DNA of 64,000 nucleotides from Triticum aestivum (Eukaryota; Streptophyta; Magnoliopsida; Poales; Poaceae). The notes beneath the pieces were generated by a model. It searched no databases and had not been told where the DNA came from. It saw only the letters and a list, made by a program, of their open reading frames with translations. A program made the position numbers and the translations under genes. How positions within the stretch are numbered: the first letter of the stretch is position 1; each line of letters opens with the position of its first letter. The stretch spans positions 36,645,054 through 36,709,053 of the forward strand of contig NC_057814.1 of assembly GCF_018294505.1 (NCBI RefSeq), in the 5' to 3' direction. Positions 44,522 through 55,199 of the stretch are shown here, piece by piece.

Positions 44522-45010
44522 CACTATCGGAATCGCACCCTATGCCGACGGCTAGGCCCGTCGGCATAGCCCTGACTGGCCGTCGGGACAGGCCTATATC
44601 CGTCGGCGTAGCCTGGGTGGCCGTCAGCATATAAAGGCCGTCGGCATAGGACCTATCCTGACGGTGTCCGTACATCTATGCCGACGGCCCTGGCCGTCGG
44701 CAACGTTACCTCCTAACGGCGGCCGCCGTCAAGTGCTGACCAACGCCTGCTTGCCACATGGCAGGCCTATGCCGACGGCCTGGCCGTCGCCTTAGTTTGA
44801 AACTATGTCGACGGCTAGGCCGTCGGCATAGGCCTGCCACGTGGCGAGCAGGCGTCACCCCTGGGTAGTTTCAAACTAAGCCGACGGCCAGGCCGTCGGC
44901 ATAGGCCTGCCAGGTGGCAGCAATTGGGCTCTCCTGGGGTAGGGCTATGCCGACGGCTAGGCTCGGCATAGACCTGCCACGTGTCAGCCACTGGGAGCTC
45001 ACGCCAACAA
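44522..45010. repeat. left subterminal array of element D
   Basis: About fifteen copies of TATGCCGACGGC/GCCGTCGGCATA, direct and inverted, many as close inverted pairs with CCTGCCACGTGGC between them. Confidence 0.9.
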
Positions 45011-45165
45011 ATTCATCATCACACATCATAAGAACCATCGCAAAGCATAAACATATAAGTATCATCACCACCAAAGCATATAAGAATCTCACAAACAACA
45101 ATAAGAAACATCACTAGCATATAAGTATCATCACCACCAAGACCGCCACAATGTGACCCAAAGGC

Positions 45166-47213
45166 TTAAGCGCCAGGACGTCGAGCACCGCGGAGGTCGT
45201 CACCGCCAAGACCGCCGAAGCCCAGGTCGTCACTGCTAGCGGCAGCGCTACCGCCAAGACCGCCTCCACCTCCGCCTCCGCCTCCGTGGATCGGAGTGGT
45301 CGGGCTCCGTGTCTCGGGAGTGCTGCGAAGACCACCGCCAACGGTAGATCCACCTGTTCCCTGGATGTTGAAAAGACATATTAACGGGATATATGACTGT
45401 GTTGAAAGGCATGACATGCTTTGGGTGAATAGATTGGGGATGAACTAACCGGCGAGGGGCCAACGTTCGGTGCCACAAACTCCTCAAAGTTCAGCAGCAC
45501 TGGTTGTGCTGGAGGACATTGTGCTGGCTGCAATTGAGGACACCTGCCGGCCGCCATTTCCTGAAAAGCCTGCTGCATCTGGCGATCCCTCTGCACCTGG
45601 TGTTCATAAAGCCTCTCATGCCACGCCATGGTCTCTTGGCGTGTGTACTCCAGGTAGGCCTACGGTATGACATGATGGAACACATAAAACTACTAAATGC
45701 GGAAAATAAAGTGAGCAATGAAGATAAGAGGGAAAATACTTACAGATTGTTGCTCCTGAAAGAGGGACTGTGATTGTGCACTGGTCACTGGCTGGCTCGT
45801 GCGCTGGCTCAGGCTCGGGTCGATCCGACGGAGCTGTGTGTAGGAGATAGTAGGAGTGATCACAGCATCGAGAACCGCCTCCCGACCGTGCTCCTTGGGC
45901 CCCATGCCCACCACCACCCTCTCGTCCAGATCCGCCGCAATGGGGTCAGGTGTATCAGGATGTAACTTCAGATACCCTTCGGAGTAGGCCTTCTTCCTCC
46001 CCGCAGTCTTCTTGCCGTAGTACTTGGGCTCGCCAGGCTTGGGGTCCTTCCGCGTATGGGCGATCTCCCACGCCTGCATGTCTGAGAGCGGCCGCTTCAG
46101 TTTCTCCTCCTGCACCACCAAACAGAGGTTAGTCATACATAAGAAAGTGATGGTAAATAGAAGAAGAAGAATGTTTAATGGGGTTAGTCATACATTAACT
46201 GCCTTGTGGAGATAGTGGTTTCGGTTTCCCTGAGCATGTACTCCCTCCTTCCCTCGGTTAGCCTTGTTTTTGATTCTCATAGCCGCCCAGGCTCCAGCCT
46301 CATCACACCAAAGATCCACCAATGCCGCCCAGGACTCGTCTTTTCCATAACACCAATTTGGAAACACCTACATAATAAAAGCATAATGGCATGTCAACAC
46401 GAAACGGTGAAATGTACCACAAGGTAATCAAAGCATAATGAAAAATCTTTTATACTTACCGCCAAGAACTCGTCCCTCTCCAAGGTAATGCCCATCCTCC
46501 GCGCTTCTTCCTTGGTCATCTTCACACCAAGATAGTCGTGGTAGTATGTCGAGATGGCCACATAGCGCACCTCGTACTGCATCTGGCGGGCCTTCTTCTT
46601 GCATTGGCGCAGCACGATCTGGTCCGCTCTGGCCCTGTCCTCCGAACGAACTCGATAGAATTTCTACAGTCATGCATGAAACAAGAATGGAAGAAGCCAT
46701 GAGTTAAATCATTCATGAAACTAGAATGGACTTGTGCTTCTGAAGAGAACTCACCCAGATAGTAGTGATCACGTCCTTGGCATGGGTCTCATGGTCCGCG
46801 TGGAGGGCCGCTTCCCAGTGGCCCCAGCTCGTGGCCAAAACCCGACGGTCCGGGTGCCTGACTGGATCCGGACAGTACAACCCCGGCCAGTATAACTTCA
46901 GCAAGACGGTGATGAGGCCGTTGGGAATACGGACCCCTTTAGAATATATCCAGTTGCTGCAAAAGAATGAACTATTAGCATGTGACAAACAAAATAAATA
47001 ACAACCGGAATAAGCATGTGACAAGCAAAATAATGAAATTATTATAAAGTGGCACTTACTCTTTCCCCGTGGGCTCAATGAGCCACTTCTGCTCCTCAGT
47101 AGCAGGAACCTGCTTTGGTAGCTCTGCGTTACCACGCAGCCACCCCTTGTTGTCAACCCCCTTCCCGTCACCACCATCATCCCCGCCACCACCCTCCTCC
47201 TCGCCTGCCCCTG
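45166..47213 (-). CDS. CACTA accessory protein, Transposase_24 (Ptta/En/Spm) type
   Basis: Seven exon blocks with GT-AG borders, all joining in frame: to 47060, 46956-46755, 46663-46460, 46367-46194, 46109-45744, 45659-45450 and 45360-45166 (TAA at 45166-45168). The product is about 500 residues as far as seen. Features: GWLRGNAELPKQVPATEEQK at the start, HWEAALHADHETHA, a basic FYRVRSEDRARADQIVLRQC, DESWAALVDLWCDEAGAW (marker of the plant PTTA/En/Spm family, PF03004 type), then a Lys-rich part with KDPKPGEPKYYGKKTAGRKK, a Gln-rich stretch and a Gly-rich tail (HGGGGGGGGGLGG). Such proteins are TnpA-like and may bind the subterminal repeats. The 5' end runs into the tandem array at ~47214, so its first exon or start is not identified. 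The splice pattern is my reading. Confidence 0.75.
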
Positions 47214-50213
47214 TCCCGTCCGTGCAAAGTCAAAGGGCTAGATCCCGTGGTCAAACGCTACAGGGTTAGGCGGGACGGGGGCCCTGGGGGTAGCAATGCC
47301 ACCCGAGCGTCGCACCGGGCCCTCATACATGCGGGGTGGTGTGGTGGCATGTCCGAAGAGGCGGCACACGTCTCCGGGGTGTGCCCCCCCTCACGGACGA
47401 CGATGACACGGTAGTAGACGTTCTCCGTTAACGATGCGGCGTGAATATTATTAAATACTCGGAGCACGATAAAATCATGAGTTTTTTACACGACGTGGGC
47501 ACATGTGCTGTAGGACTGATGGTAATTTTTCATAATTGTTCGTGATGGAGTAGTATCTAAACAATTCCCTCTACGCGGATTGCTATTCGCGTGTCTACGA
47601 CTGTGGCCGGCGGCCTCCGGGGGCTAGCATGCCGCCAAATCTTGCGTAGGCGGCCTCTCACAAGTCTGGAAGTGTTGTGGCAGGAGCAAATGCTAGGCAC
47701 GCGTCTCTGGGGTGTGCCCCCCCCCCTTCACGGACGGCGCCGCCGCTGGCACCTTGAGGGGGGAAACGGACGCGTTGGGTCTACACGGAGGGGATCTTGC
47801 TGTGGGTCTGGCCCGGATGTTGCTCCAAAGTGTTCCTATGGGTTGACCTAACACAACCGGGTGGATAGGTCCACTGCTCAAAGCCCTTCCCTGCAAAGTC
47901 AAAGGGCTAGATCCCGTGGTCAAACGCTACAGGGTTAGGCGGGACGGGGGCCCTGGGGGGGTAGCAATGCCACCCAAGCGTCGCACTGGGTCCTCATACA
48001 TGCGGGGTGGTGTGGTGGCATGTCCAAAGAGGCGGCACGCGTCTCCGGGGTGTGCCCCCCCCCCTCACGGACGGCGATGACACGGTAGTAGACGTTCTGC
48101 GGTAACGATGCGGCGTGAATATTATTAAATACTCGGAGCGCGATAAAATCATGAGTTTTTTACATGACATGGGAACATGTGCTGTAGGACTGATGGTAAT
48201 TTTCCATAATTGTTCGTGATGGAGTAGTATCTGAACAATTCCCTCTACGCGGATTGCTCTTCGTGTGTCTACGACTGTGGCCGATGGCCTCCGGGGGCTA
48301 GCATGCCGCCAAATCTTGCGTAGGCGGCCTCTCAGAAGTCTGGAAGTGTTGTGGCGGGTGCAAACGCCTGACACGTGTCTCCGGGGTGTGCCCCCCCCCC
48401 CCTCACGGACGGCGCCGCCGCCGGCACCTTGAGGGGGGAAACGGACGCGTCGGGTCTACACGGAGGGGATCTTGCTGTGGGTCTGGCCCGGATGTTGCTC
48501 CAAAGTGTTCCTATGGGCTGACCTAACACAACCGGGTGCATAGGTCCACTGCTCAAAGCCCGTCCGTGCAAAGTCAAAGGGCTAGATCCCGTGGTCAAAC
48601 GCTACAGGGTTAGGCGGGATGGGGGCCCTGGGGGGTAGCAATGCCACCCAAGCGTCGCACTGGGCCCTCATACATGCGGGGTGGTGTGGTGGCATGTCCG
48701 AAGAGGCGGGACGCGTCTCCGGGGTGTGCCCCCCCTCACGGACGGCAATGACACGGTAGTACACGTTCTGCGGTAACGATGCGGCGTGAATATTATTAAA
48801 TACTTGGAGCGCGATAAAATCATGAGTTTTTTACACGACGTGGGCACATGTGCTGTAGGACTGATGGTAATTTTTCATAATTGTACGTGATGGAGTAGTA
48901 TCTGAACAATTCCCTCTACGCGGATTGCTCTTCGCGTGTCTACGACTGTGGCCGGCGGCCTCCGGGCGCTAGCATGCCGCCAAATCTTGCGTAGGTGGCC
49001 TCTTACAAGTCTGGAAGTGTTGTGGCTGGTGCAAACGCCTGACACGCGTCTCCGGGGTGTGCCCCCCTCCTCACGGACGGCGCCGCCGCCGGCACCTAGA
49101 GGGGGGAAACGGACGCGGCGGGGCTACACGGAGGGGGTCTTGCTGTGGGTCTTGCCCGGATGTTGCTCCAAAGTGTTCCTATGGGCTGACCTAACACAAC
49201 CGGGTGGATAGGTCCACTGCTCAAAGCCCGTCCGTGCAAAGTCAAAGGGCTAGATCCCGTGGTCAAACGCTACAGGGTTAGGCGGGACGGGGGCCCTGGG
49301 GGGTAGCAATGCCACCCGAGCGTCGCACCGGGCCCTCATACATGCGGGGTGGTGTGGTGGCATGTCCGAAGAGGTGGCACGCGTCTCCGGGGTGTGCCCC
49401 CCCCCCCTCACGTACGGCGATGACACGGTAGTAGACGTTCTGCGGTAACGATGCGGCGTGAATATTATTAAATACTCGGAGCGCGATAAAATCATGAGTT
49501 TTTTACACGATGTGGGCACATGTGCTGTAGAACTGATTGCAATTTTTCATAACTGTTCGTGATGGAGTAGTATCTGAAAAATTCCGTCTACGCGGATTGC
49601 TCTTCGCGTGTCTACGACTGTGGCCGGCGGCCTCCGGGGGCTAGCATGCCGCCAAATCTTGCGTAGGCAGCCTCTCACAAGTCCGGAAGTGTTGTGGCGG
49701 GTGCAAACTCCAGGCACGCATCTCCGGGGTGTGGCCCCTCTCACGGACGGCGCCGCCGCCGGCACCTGGAGGGGGGAAACGGACGCGTCGGGTCTACACG
49801 GAGGGGATCTGGCTGTGGGTCTGGCCCGGATGTTGCTCCAAATTGTTCCTATGGGCTGACCTAACACAACCAGGTGGATAGGTCCACTGCTCAAAGCCCG
49901 TCCGTGCAAAGTCAAAGGGCTAGATCCCGTGGTCCAACGCTACACGGTTAGGCGGGACGGGGGCCCTAGGGGGGGTAGCAATGCCACCCGAGCATCGCAC
50001 CGGGCCCTCATACATGCGGGGTGGTGTGGTGGCATTTCCGAAGAGGCGGCATGCGTCTCCGAGGTGTGCCCCCCCCCCTCACGGACGGCGATGACACGGT
50101 AGCACTACAGGAATCAGCTAATTTGCCGTCAGTAGAGCTCTTTGCCGTCAGCTTTTCATCGGGCCAGACGGCAAAGACCACTTTTGCCGTCAACTACTAA
50201 CGACAAAGAATAA

Positions 50214-50375
50214 CTTACGGCAAAGACATACTTTGCCGTCTGTTTTTTTATTAGAGACGGCAAAGACATACTTTGCCGTCTGTTTTTTTATTAGAGACGG
50301 CAAAGACATACTTTGCCGTCTGTATTTTTATTAGAGACGGCAAAGACATACTTTGCCGTTTGCTTTTTTTCTACA
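50214..50375. repeat. 40-bp tandem repeat in element E
   Basis: CAAAGACATACTTTGCCGTC starts at 50221, 50261, 50301 and 50341, exactly 40 bp apart, with TTATTAGAGACGG in each of the first three. Each unit is itself an inverted pair of the subterminal word. Confidence 0.95.
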
Positions 50376-50519
50376 CACGGTAAAAAGGTTACTTTGCCGT
50401 CTGGAATAAAATTGAAGACGGCAAAGCATGTCTTTGCTGTCTATAAAAAAATTGCAGACGGCAAAGACATACTTCGCCGTCTCTGTTTTTTTACAGACGA
50501 CAAAGAAGAAACAAAGCAC

Positions 50520-51660
50520 GCGGATTCATCTCGCGGATTGATGACATGGCAAGATCTGGGCCGCCCGCACCCGCCTCTTCTCTCACCACGCGCCCCCCAC
50601 CCGCTGGCCCACCACCACTCGCGCGCAGCCCGTGCCTTATCCTCTCCCTCTCGTTCGTCTCTCTCCTCTCCTCTGTTCGTGGGCGGCCCGCACCCGCCTC
50701 TTCTCTCCCCACCACCACCACCACCCGCAGTCCATGCTCCCTCCATGCGCCGCTGCGTTCGCGCGCCGACTACCTCCAGCCGCTTCCGCCAGTCCCCACC
50801 CACCTCGCGCTCCTCTCTGCTCGTGGCCGATGCGACCGAGTAGGGCGGGCAGCGGCGCAGCGGGCAGTCGCGCAGAGAGCAGGCCTTTCGGCCCCTCGGC
50901 GAGCGCCATCGACCTCGCACCTCCTCTGTTCATGGGCGGCCGCACGACGAGCAGGACGGGAATCGGCTCGGGCGAGCAAGGCCTCGCGGCACCTCGTCTA
51001 GGCGCGGCGAGCCGGCGACAGGACGGGCGAGGAGCGGCTCGGCGACCAAGGGGGCGGTGCAGCGAGCACGACTGGGCGGCGCTTCGGTGGGCCAGGCCGG
51101 CGAGCAGGGTTGGGCGGCGTGTCAGCGACCAGGATGGCCGGCGCGGCAAGCACGACCGGGCGGCAGCAGTGGAGTCCCCTTTGCGGCACCTCGTCTAGGG
51201 GCGGCGAGCTGGCGAAAGGGACGGGTGAGGAGCGGGTCGGCGACCAAGGGGGCGATGCAGCGAGCACGGCTGGGCGGCGCTTCGGCGAGCCAGGCCGGCA
51301 AGCTGTGTTGGGCGGCGCGTCGGCGACTTGGGCGGGCGGCGCGCCAAGCACGGCCGGGAGGTGCCTCGGCGAGCAGGGCCGGCGGCGCGGGGAGCAAGGC
51401 CGGGCAGCAGCAGTGGAGTGCCTGCGGTTTTGTCCCCGGCGAGAAGTACGGCCGTGATGATGTCTCTGTTGCTGCAGTTGAGAAGGACCTGATTGCTTTT
51501 CAGATTTAGATTTTAGGGTCCTTTGTGTAAACTTTCAGGACTGCTGTGTAACAACTCTGTAACTCTACCGACGATGAATGAAAGGCGGCATGGCCAGGCC
51601 TTTCCCTTTTCTTTGTCAGCCGAGGCTTCCTGTCTTGTTTTGATGTTGACTCTGTCCACC
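50520..51660 (+). pseudogene. GC-rich interior of element E, probable captured gene piece
   Basis: Pro/Arg/Ala-rich sequence with a 197-bp tandem repeat (GCGGCACCTCGTCTA at 50986 and 51183) and a shorter one (CCCGCACCCGCCTCTTCTCT at ~50565 and ~50687). The right part, about 51410-51660, looks like the end of a plant gene: a short open piece, then AT-richer sequence with TGTGTAACAACTCTGTAACT and AATGAAAGGCGGC, as in a 3' untranslated region. No family can be named and the frames on both strands are not reliable. Confidence 0.35.
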
Positions 51661-53639
51661 GTATTTTTTGTAAAATAAAAAAAATTCTTTGCCGTCTGAA
51701 AAAGGTTTGGCTGACGGCAAGGATCACGTTTAGCTAACGGCAAACAGGTTTCTTTGTTGTCTCCTATTTTTGTGGCAGACGGCAAATTCACAGTTTGGCT
51801 CACGGCAAAATCTTTGCCGTCTGTCCGACGAAAAGCTGACGGCAAATTTTTCTTTGCCGACTTATCTTTGCCGTCTGCTTCCTGACGGCAAACTCTTTGC
51901 CGTCTGGATTTAGGTCTTTGCCGTCTGTAATCCACAGACGGCAAATTACCTGTTTCCTGTAGTGTAGTAGACGTTCTGCGGTAACGATGCGGCGTGAATA
52001 TTATTAAATACTCGGAGCACGATAAAATCATGAGTTTTTTACACGATGTGTGCACATGTGCTGTAGGACTGATGGTAATTTTTCATAATTGTTCGTGATG
52101 GAGTAGTATCTGAACAATTCCCTCTACGCGGATTGCTCTTCGCGTGTGCACGACTGTGGCCGGCGGCCTCCGGGGGCTAGCATGCCGCCAAATCTTGCGT
52201 AGGCGGCCTCTCACAAGTCAGGAAGTGTTGTGGCGAGTGCAAACGCCCGGCACGCGTCTCCGGGGTGTGCCCCCCCGTCACGGACGGCACCGCCGCCGGC
52301 ACATGGAGGGGGGAAACGGACGCGTCGGGTCTACACGGAGGGGATCTTGCTGTGGATCTGGCCCGGATGTTGCTCCAAAGTTTTCCTATGGGCTGACCTA
52401 ACACAACCGGGTGGATAGGTCCACTGCTCGAAGCCCGTCCGTGCAAAGTCAAAGGGCTAGATCCCGTGGTCAAACGCTACAGGGTTAGGCGGGACGGGGG
52501 CCCTGGGGGGGTAGCAATGCCACCCGAGCATCGCACCGGGCCCTCATACATGCGGGGTGGTGTGGTGGCATGTCCGAAGAGGCGGCACGCGTCTCCGGGG
52601 TGTGCCCCCCCTCACGGACGGCGATGACACGGTAGTAGACGTTCTGCGGTAACGATGCGGCGTGAATATTATTAAATACTCGGAGCGTGATAAAATCATG
52701 AGTTTTTTACATGACGTGGGCACATGTGCTGTAGGACTGATGGTAATTTTTCATAATTGTTCGTGATGGGGTAGTATCTGAACAATTCCCTCTACGCGGA
52801 TTGCTCTTCCTGTGTCTACGACTGTGGCCGGAGGCCTCCGGGGGCTAGCATGCCGCCAAATCTTGCATAGGCGGCCTCTCACAAGTCTGGAAGTGTTGTG
52901 GCGGGTGCAAACGCTCGGCACGCGTCTCCGGGTGTGCCCCCATCACGGACGGCGCCGCCGCCGGCACCTGGAGGGGGGAAATGGACGCATCGGGTCTACA
53001 CGGAGGGGATCTTGCTATGGGTCCGGCTCGGATGTTCCTCCAAAGTGTTCCTATGGGCTGACGTAACACAACCGGGTGGATAGGTCTACTGCTCAAAGCC
53101 CGTCCGTGCAAAGTCAAAGGGCTAGATCCCGTGGTCAAACGCTACAGGGTTAGGCGGGACGGGGGCCCTGGGGGTGGGGGGGTAGCAATGCCACCCGAGC
53201 ATCGCACCGGGCCCTCATACATGCGGGATGGTGTGGTGGCATGTCTGAATAGGCGGCACCCGTCTCCAGGGTGTGCCCCCCTCACAGACGGCGCCGCCGC
53301 CGGCACCTGGAGAGGGGAAACGGACGCGTCGGGTCTACACGGAGGGGATCTTGCTGTGGGTCTGGCCCGGATGTTGCTCCAAAGTGTTCCTATGGGCTGA
53401 CCTAACACAACCGGGTGGATAGGTCCACTGCTCAAAGCCCGTCCGTGCAAAGTCAAAGGGCTAGATCCCGTGGTCAAACGCTACAGGGTTAGGCGGGACG
53501 GGGGGCCTACGGGGGTAGCAATGCCACACGAGCGTCGCACCGGGACCTTATACATGTCGTACGGTGTGGTGGCATGTCCGAAGAGGCGGCACGCGTCTCC
53601 GGGGTTTGGCCCCCTCCAAGTGACGGCGGCACTGCCTTG

Positions 53640-53945
53640 CATGCAGGGGGGCACACCGCGGAGCCCCAAGACGGGCGACTACGCATGCCTGAACACTTTC
53701 ACATATGCATCGGGACCCGTGCGATGTTTCGGTGACATAGCTACACCCCGAATCCCCCCACCAACCAGAATTCCCTCCGTGTCGATCGTTTCCCCCTCCG
53801 TGACACGGCGATAGCGACGTTCGTAACGGGGGGCAATCGATATACCATCGGGGTATGTTTTTTAGATAAGGCATAATTATCTTATGCAAAAACAAAAACT
53901 AAAGTAAAGTAAAAATAACAAAATAAAGTAAAAATAAAAAATAAA
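53640..53945. other. spacer in element D
   Basis: It runs from a GGGGGGCACACCGCGGAGCC junction into an A-rich stretch (AAATAAAGTAAAAATAAAAA). No gene seen. Confidence 0.5.
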
Positions 53946-53954
53946 GTAAATAAT

Positions 53955-54512
53955 GTATGCCGTCGGCATATCTGTGCACACACGGAGGTGCAGTCCCACG
54001 GATCAATGACGTGGCATGGCACACGGATCGATGACGTGGCAGAGGGGCCTATGCTGACGGCTATGCCGTAGGCATACCTTTGCCATAGATAGTATAAAGT
54101 AAAATTAAAAATAAAACTAAATAAACATATGCCGACGGTAGCGCACACAGATCGATGACGTGACAGAGGGGCATGGGCCAGGTCTATGCCGACGGCTATG
54201 CCATAGGCATAACTCTGCCATAGATATGCCGACGGCCGCCGTTACCTCCCATCGGCGTAGTTTCAACGCCTTCAAATGGTCAGCGCTGACCGGGTAGGTG
54301 GGCCCGGGCTATGCCGACAGCCGCGCCTATGCCGACGGGCCCCGTAGGCGTATCTCGAGCGGTCCCGACGGCCTCGTCTATGCCGACGGGATGTATGCTG
54401 ACGGCTTTTCTACGCCTACGGCCTGTCCTTGGCCGTCGGCATAGGTCCATCTATGCCGACGGGGGCGTCGGCATAGATGAGGCCGTCGGCGCAAGCAGTT
54501 ATTCTGGTAGTG
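53955..54512. repeat. right subterminal array and terminus of element D
   Basis: About a dozen TATGCCGACGGC/GCCGTCGGCATA words in both orientations, mixed with ATCGATGACGTGGCA repeats near 54000-54160, ending TTATTCTGGTAGTG. Confidence 0.9.
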
Positions 54513-54576
54513 ACATGTTGATGCTTTCTTGGAACCAGGATGCAAGTTGTGGGTCGTTCCAACATAGAACAAGTGG

Positions 54577-55171
54577 TCACTCTGTGCGTTTGGTTTATTC
54601 GGTTTACATGGTTCAGTTTATACGATTATTTGGTTTGTATGTTATAATACATCCATAAATACGGTATGAAATTTAGATACGGTTCGGTTTTGATATATAC
54701 CAAATTATTTCGGTATGGTTTCGGTACATACCGTAAAAACCAAAGTTGACGCGAATTTGAAAATGACATATAATCGTTTGCAAATTTATGAGTCAAAACA
54801 CATATCTTTTTATACAAAGAGTATATAACTATATGCGAGTGCATATGCATGCATGGATTCGATGGTTATGGACGTTTTTAGCATCCTTTTGAAGAGAAGT
54901 ACGACCACGTTACAATAAAAATGGATGCGCTTAACAGGAAATCTAGCTTATGTACAAAAAATGATTACTTGTATGGTTGTTCTCGCTAAGATATATACAT
55001 ATATATTTTTTACTTCGGTTTATACGGTAAACCGTTCGGTTTTTCGGTATATACCATAAAAACAGAAATCAAAACGGTATGAAAAGTTCGTACCATACTG
55101 AAACCATAAACCATAAAACCATAGGTTCGGTTTGGTTTATTTTCGGTTCGGTTTTAAAATGCACAGAGTGA
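54577..55171. mobile_element. non-autonomous DNA transposon (hAT- or MULE-like)
   Basis: The ends TCACTCTGTGC and GCACAGAGTGA are perfect 11-bp inverted repeats. They are flanked by ACAAGTGG (54569-54576) and ACAAGTCG (55172-55179), an 8-bp target duplication with one mismatch, which suits hAT (a 9-bp reading would suit Mutator). The 595-bp interior is full of CGGTTTGGTTT/TTCGGTAT words in both directions and has no coding frame. Confidence 0.65.
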
Positions 55172-55199
55172 ACAAGTCGTACTAGAAGTGCAACTTGCC

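Larger units (their letters stand above)
50103..51964. mobile_element. non-autonomous CACTA element E
   Basis: Ends CACTACAGGAATCAGCTAAT and, in reverse complement, CACTACAGGAAACAGGTAAT; 26 of the first 28 bases agree. It is 1862 bp long, with TAG before and after. It interrupts CACGGTAGTAGACG of a tandem-array unit, and intact units show the empty site. Both subterminal regions carry TTTGCCGTC/GACGGCAAA words. There is no transposase. Confidence 0.95.
47215..53625. repeat. ~670-bp tandem array inside element D
   Basis: CAAAGTCAAAGGGCTAGATC begins units at 47225, 47894, 48569, 49237, 49907, 52444, 53109 and 53448. Spacings are 669, 675, 668, 670, 672 (after removing the 1862-bp insertion and its 3-bp duplication), 665 and 339. 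Each full unit holds two copies of an inner word around CACGCGTCTCCGGGGTGTGC followed by CTCACGGACGGCG. Unit 7 is short and the last is partial and diverged. The many Arg/Gly-rich frames in it recur from unit to unit by repetition and are not genes. Confidence 0.95.
44522..54512 (-). mobile_element. CACTA element D with nested CACTA E
   Basis: The left end is CACTATCGGAATCGCACC and the right end in reverse complement is CACTACCAGAATAACTGC. ACA precedes (44519-44521) and follows (54513-54515), a 3-bp target duplication. Both ends are lined with many copies of TATGCCGACGGC in both orientations. It encodes a Transposase_24-type gene (minus strand) but no TNP2; most of the rest is a tandem array of ~670-bp units. 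The element is thus non-autonomous for the main transposase. Confidence 0.9.

Noticed and set aside
50214..50375. Regular 40-bp repeats resembling a CRISPR array
   Set aside because: No unique spacers, the units are themselves inverted transposon subterminal words, and the context is a eukaryotic CACTA element.
47591..53477. Many similar 60-120-residue frames in the 670-bp array
   Set aside because: They recur with the repeat unit and change length with each indel; both strands are open because of GC content.
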